Positions 8,067 through 9,649 of a stretch of 9,649 nt of DNA are shown in pieces. The stretch lies in assembly GCA_031415695.1 (NCBI GenBank), contig JANOSH010000006.1, positions 1-9,649 of the forward strand, given 5' to 3'. The DNA comes from JANOSH01 sp031415695. GTDB taxonomy: Bacteria > Actinomycetota > Acidimicrobiia > Acidimicrobiales > Ilumatobacteraceae. Within the stretch, counting starts at the first letter, position 1. Every line of letters starts with the position of its first letter. A program made the position numbers and the translations under genes. A model generated the notes under the pieces. That model did no database searches and was not told the origin of the DNA. It saw only the letters and a program-made list of their open reading frames with translations.

Positions 8067-9392
8067 ATGCGCTCTGCTGCTGCCGATACGACCAAGGCAG
8101 GTGAGCAGGATGAAGGGGGAAGGGCTGATAGACAGGCCAAGCGTGCCTGTGCAGCAGGGAGGAAGAGCTACGTGGCACCGAGAGTGTGCGATATCTACCT
8201 GCCAGCCAGCAGAGGAGCTGAGCGATGGCAGAAATGGCCGAAGGAGCAGCTACAGGCGGCGGAGGAGATCGCAGCAGCCTCGTCGACGACGATTCACAAG
8301 CGTGCCACGTCAGCGCAGAAGAAGCGGCGACGGGAGGAGCGAGTGACGGCGGAGGAAGCGTCGGCTGCAGCTACTCCAGCAGCAGAGCGGCAGACGGCGC
8401 AGCAACGACTGGATGCAGCAAGGCGGTTCATCGACGAGCATCGCAATGCCAATACTCGTGCAACGTACGAGAGTGCATGGAGGCAGTTCGTCCGCTGGGT
8501 GGAAGGGACGGAGAACCCGCGTCGAGCCGCAGCAGACGCAGTCAACAGTGAGCGACCAAGCGCCGAAGCAGTCGCACTCTATGCTCAGTACCTGGTTCAG
8601 GTGAAGCAAGCGACGCTCGCGACAGTCGAAGGAGCGATGGCAGCGATCTCAGACAAGCTGGTGTGGGCGCGAGAGCAGGATCCGACGTATCAACCAACGA
8701 GCGGGGCGTTGCTGCAGAGGACTCGCGCTGTGCTGGTGGATCACGCGCCAGCAGCAAGACAGAAGAAGGAGGTGACGTGGAAGCAACTCAGCGAGATCGC
8801 AGCGCTCACTAGGATCAGCGAAGATGTGGCCGATCGGCGGGACAGTTGCATGTTTATGCTGGCGTATCACACACTGCTGCGAGGATCGGAGGTGGCGAGG
8901 ATGGATCGAGGAGATATCAGCTTCAGTCAAGAATGTATCGACGGCAAAGTGGTCGAGATCATGCGAGTACACGTGAACAAGCTGAGCAAGAATGACAAGG
9001 AGCGACTCGGGCACGAGCGCCTCGTCGGGATCAAGGCAGGCAGCGAGAACTGTGTCGTCGGGATGATGAAGGCGTATCTCAAGGAGAGCGGGAGGGGTCA
9101 CGGCGATGATGCTCCGCTCTTCAGGAGTGTGAGGAAGGATGCGAGACTTAGTGTGGATTCACCGAGGGGCCGACTGAAGTTCTGGCTGGGAGTGATTGGA
9201 GTCGAAGAGGACGAACTTTGCGAGTACGGCTTCCACTCAGTGCGAGCAGGTGGAGCAACGGATGCAGCGCGGGCAGGAGTGAGCGAGGCAAAGATCAAGC
9301 AGCATGGGAATTGGAAGTCGGATGCAGTGCGAGTGTACATCCGGCAAGATACGGGGGATCGCCTCGCTGTTGCAGCGGCATTGGGCAAGTGA
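7941..9392 (+). CDS. Tyrosine recombinase (DIRS-type integrase)
   Basis: Site-specific recombinase expected to integrate the circular DNA made by reverse transcription. Numbering is from the ATG at 7941. Residues 1-150 are basic and low-complexity (QKKRRREER). A core-binding, SAM-like helical region follows from about 160 (RFIDEHRNANTRATYESAW). The catalytic domain shows R314 (TLLRGSEVARM), K350 (LSKND), H432 and R435 (GFHSVRAGG), W458 (HGNWKSDA) in the His/Trp position, and nucleophile Y466 (RVYIR). This is the full R-K-HxxR-W-Y set, so the enzyme is probably active. Start choice is uncertain. The ATG at 7941 has A at -3 and G at +4, but it would translate through the palindrome and lies in the antisense leader. 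The ATG at 8067 (residue 43) starts just after the palindrome and has G at -3. All domains remain with either start. The stop is TGA at 9390-9392. Confidence 0.93.
   Translation: MGEHTQSRAAAGRRDEKGKSLLGQLRRVLTDLRDSNARGRAAMRSAAADTTKAGEQDEGGRADRQAKRACAAGRKSYVAPRVCDIYLPASRGAERWQKWPKEQLQAAEEIAAASSTTIHKRATSAQKKRRREERVTAEEASAAATPAAERQTAQQRLDAARRFIDEHRNANTRATYESAWRQFVRWVEGTENPRRAAADAVNSERPSAEAVALYAQYLVQVKQATLATVEGAMAAISDKLVWAREQDPTYQPTSGALLQRTRAVLVDHAPAARQKKEVTWKQLSEIAALTRISEDVADRRDSCMFMLAYHTLLRGSEVARMDRGDISFSQECIDGKVVEIMRVHVNKLSKNDKERLGHERLVGIKAGSENCVVGMMKAYLKESGRGHGDDAPLFRSVRKDARLSVDSPRGRLKFWLGVIGVEEDELCEYGFHSVRAGGATDAARAGVSEAKIKQHGNWKSDAVRVYIRQDTGDRLAVAAALGK
8004..8037. repeat. 34-nt palindrome, copy 2 (right boundary of the antisense gene)
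   Basis: Left arm TTAGGTCAGCTGAGAC (8004-8019), centre GC, right arm GTCTTGACTGACCTAA (8022-8037). The arms are complementary at 13 of 16 positions. Compared with copy 1, the left arm matches at 15 of 16 positions and the right arm at 13 of 16, the right-arm differences being three adjacent inner bases. GGAAAAGTTT (7993-8002) precedes it exactly as in copy 1, so the two copies are in direct orientation. It lies 158 nt from the antisense start codon and 29 nt before the ATG at 8067. Confidence 0.9.
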
Positions 9393-9451
9393 ACGCGCGT
9401 TGTCGCCTGGTTGCCTCGTCAGCGGATATGAATTTTGGCCCTCGTGCGGGT

Positions 9452-9471
9452 GAGTTGCAAATGAGCAACTC
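9452..9471. repeat. Small perfect hairpin in the 3' tail
   Basis: GAGTTGC (9452-9458) and GCAACTC (9465-9471) are perfect inverted complements around the loop AAATGA. It lies about 60 nt after the YR stop codon. A hairpin this short could occur by chance. Confidence 0.6.
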
Positions 9472-9492
9472 CCTCGATATTGAGCTCCATTG

Positions 9493-9498
9493 ATTAAA
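9493..9498 (+). promoter_or_regulatory. Candidate polyadenylation signal ATTAAA
   Basis: ATTAAA lies 100 nt after the YR stop, within the most AT-rich stretch of the window (about 9490-9511). ATTAAA is a common variant of AATAAA in eukaryotes, but signal use varies between lineages and the host is unknown. Confidence 0.35.
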
Positions 9499-9555
9499 AT
9501 AATTAATGATATGCTGAGCATGCTTTGCTACTGAGCGCTTGCAGAGAAGGAGGAA

Positions 9556-9603
9556 GAGAACGTTGGGTTATTCGAGTTTACGAGGAATAAGTGTAACGTT
9601 CTC
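9556..9603. repeat. 48-nt two-part hairpin in the 3' tail
   Basis: GAGAACGTT (9556-9564) pairs with AACGTTCTC (9595-9603). Inside it, TTATTC (9568-9573) pairs with GAATAA (9585-9590), separated from the outer stem by a 3/4-nt internal loop and closing an 11-nt loop. It may be an RNA structure in the 3' UTR or part of the 3' repeat of the element. Confidence 0.65.
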
Positions 9604-9649
9604 GACTAAAACAGCAAGCGTATGCGAAGCGTGAGAAATGTTGTTAGAT

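Larger units (their letters stand above)
1..9649 (+). mobile_element. Tyrosine-recombinase (DIRS-like) retrotransposon, internal part, with an antisense gene inserted
   Basis: The plus strand encodes Gag with CCHC knuckles, a reverse transcriptase, an RNase H and, 4 kb downstream, a tyrosine recombinase. Gag-RT-RH plus YR, with no aspartic protease motif and no DDE integrase seen, is the hallmark of the DIRS/Ngaro/PAT/kangaroo retrotransposon group. The element is incomplete here: the Gag frame is open through base 1, so the 5' terminal repeat lies outside the window. The 3' tail after base 9392 may contain part of the 3' repeats, but this cannot be tested without the left end. The spliced minus-strand gene between RNase H and YR is not a standard component of the group. 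No methyltransferase or SGNH hydrolase domain, both known as optional extras in some families, was recognised. Confidence 0.85.

Noticed and set aside
9633..9649. Possible third partial copy of the palindrome flank (AAATGTTGTTAGAT against AAAAGTTTGTTAGGT)
   Set aside because: It needs gaps and a mismatch over about 15 nt and is cut off by the window edge, too weak to support a repeat.
1..9649. CRISPR array, tRNA, rRNA or bacterial operon features
   Set aside because: No spaced short repeats, no cloverleaf or rRNA-like sequence, and no ribosome binding sites were seen. All gene content and the introns are eukaryotic in character.

Overview
The window looks like part of a eukaryotic retrotransposon of the tyrosine-recombinase class (DIRS/Ngaro/PAT/kangaroo group). 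It carries an unexpected extra gene on the opposite strand. The evidence for a eukaryote is a fused Gag, reverse transcriptase (RT) and RNase H frame, a tyrosine recombinase (YR) in place of a DDE integrase, two short GT-AG introns with branch-point-like motifs and pyrimidine tracts, and a CCACCATGG start context. Coding DNA is GC-rich, while the tail after the YR gene is much more AT-rich. I cannot name the host; a GC-rich protist, alga or fungus would fit.

Layout. (1) Bases 1-3765, plus strand: one long frame, open at the left edge, encoding Gag (two widely spaced CCHC zinc knuckles and a coiled-coil-like stretch), RT and RNase H. (2) Bases 3766-3951: a short convergent intergenic stretch holding a 33-nt near-perfect palindrome. 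(3) Bases 7845-3952, minus strand: a gene of three exons and two introns (77 and 73 nt, both phase 0), predicted to encode about 1247 residues. It has two CCCH zinc fingers, a basic NLS-like stretch, two divergent ZZ-like Cys clusters, a region I do not recognise and a long Pro-rich tail. (4) Bases 7846-8066: a divergent intergenic stretch with a second, 34-nt copy of the palindrome in the same orientation. (5) Bases 7941 or 8067 to 9392, plus strand: the tyrosine recombinase. (6) Bases 9393-9649: a tail with a candidate polyadenylation signal and two hairpins. Neither terminal repeat of the element can be identified within the window.

How it may work together. RT-RNase H would copy the plus-strand RNA, and the YR would integrate a circular DNA product, as known for this class. 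The minus-strand gene is not part of the usual DIRS gene set. Its introns cannot be spliced out of the plus-strand genomic RNA, so they would survive retrotransposition. The two palindromes sit at the two ends of the extra gene, and removing everything between them would leave RT-RNase H directly followed by YR, the ordinary DIRS arrangement. The most interesting reading is therefore a roughly 4.2-kb antisense gene cassette captured by a YR retrotransposon and bounded by candidate recombinase sites. The gene structure is well supported by the sequence. The cassette and recombination-site interpretation is inference.
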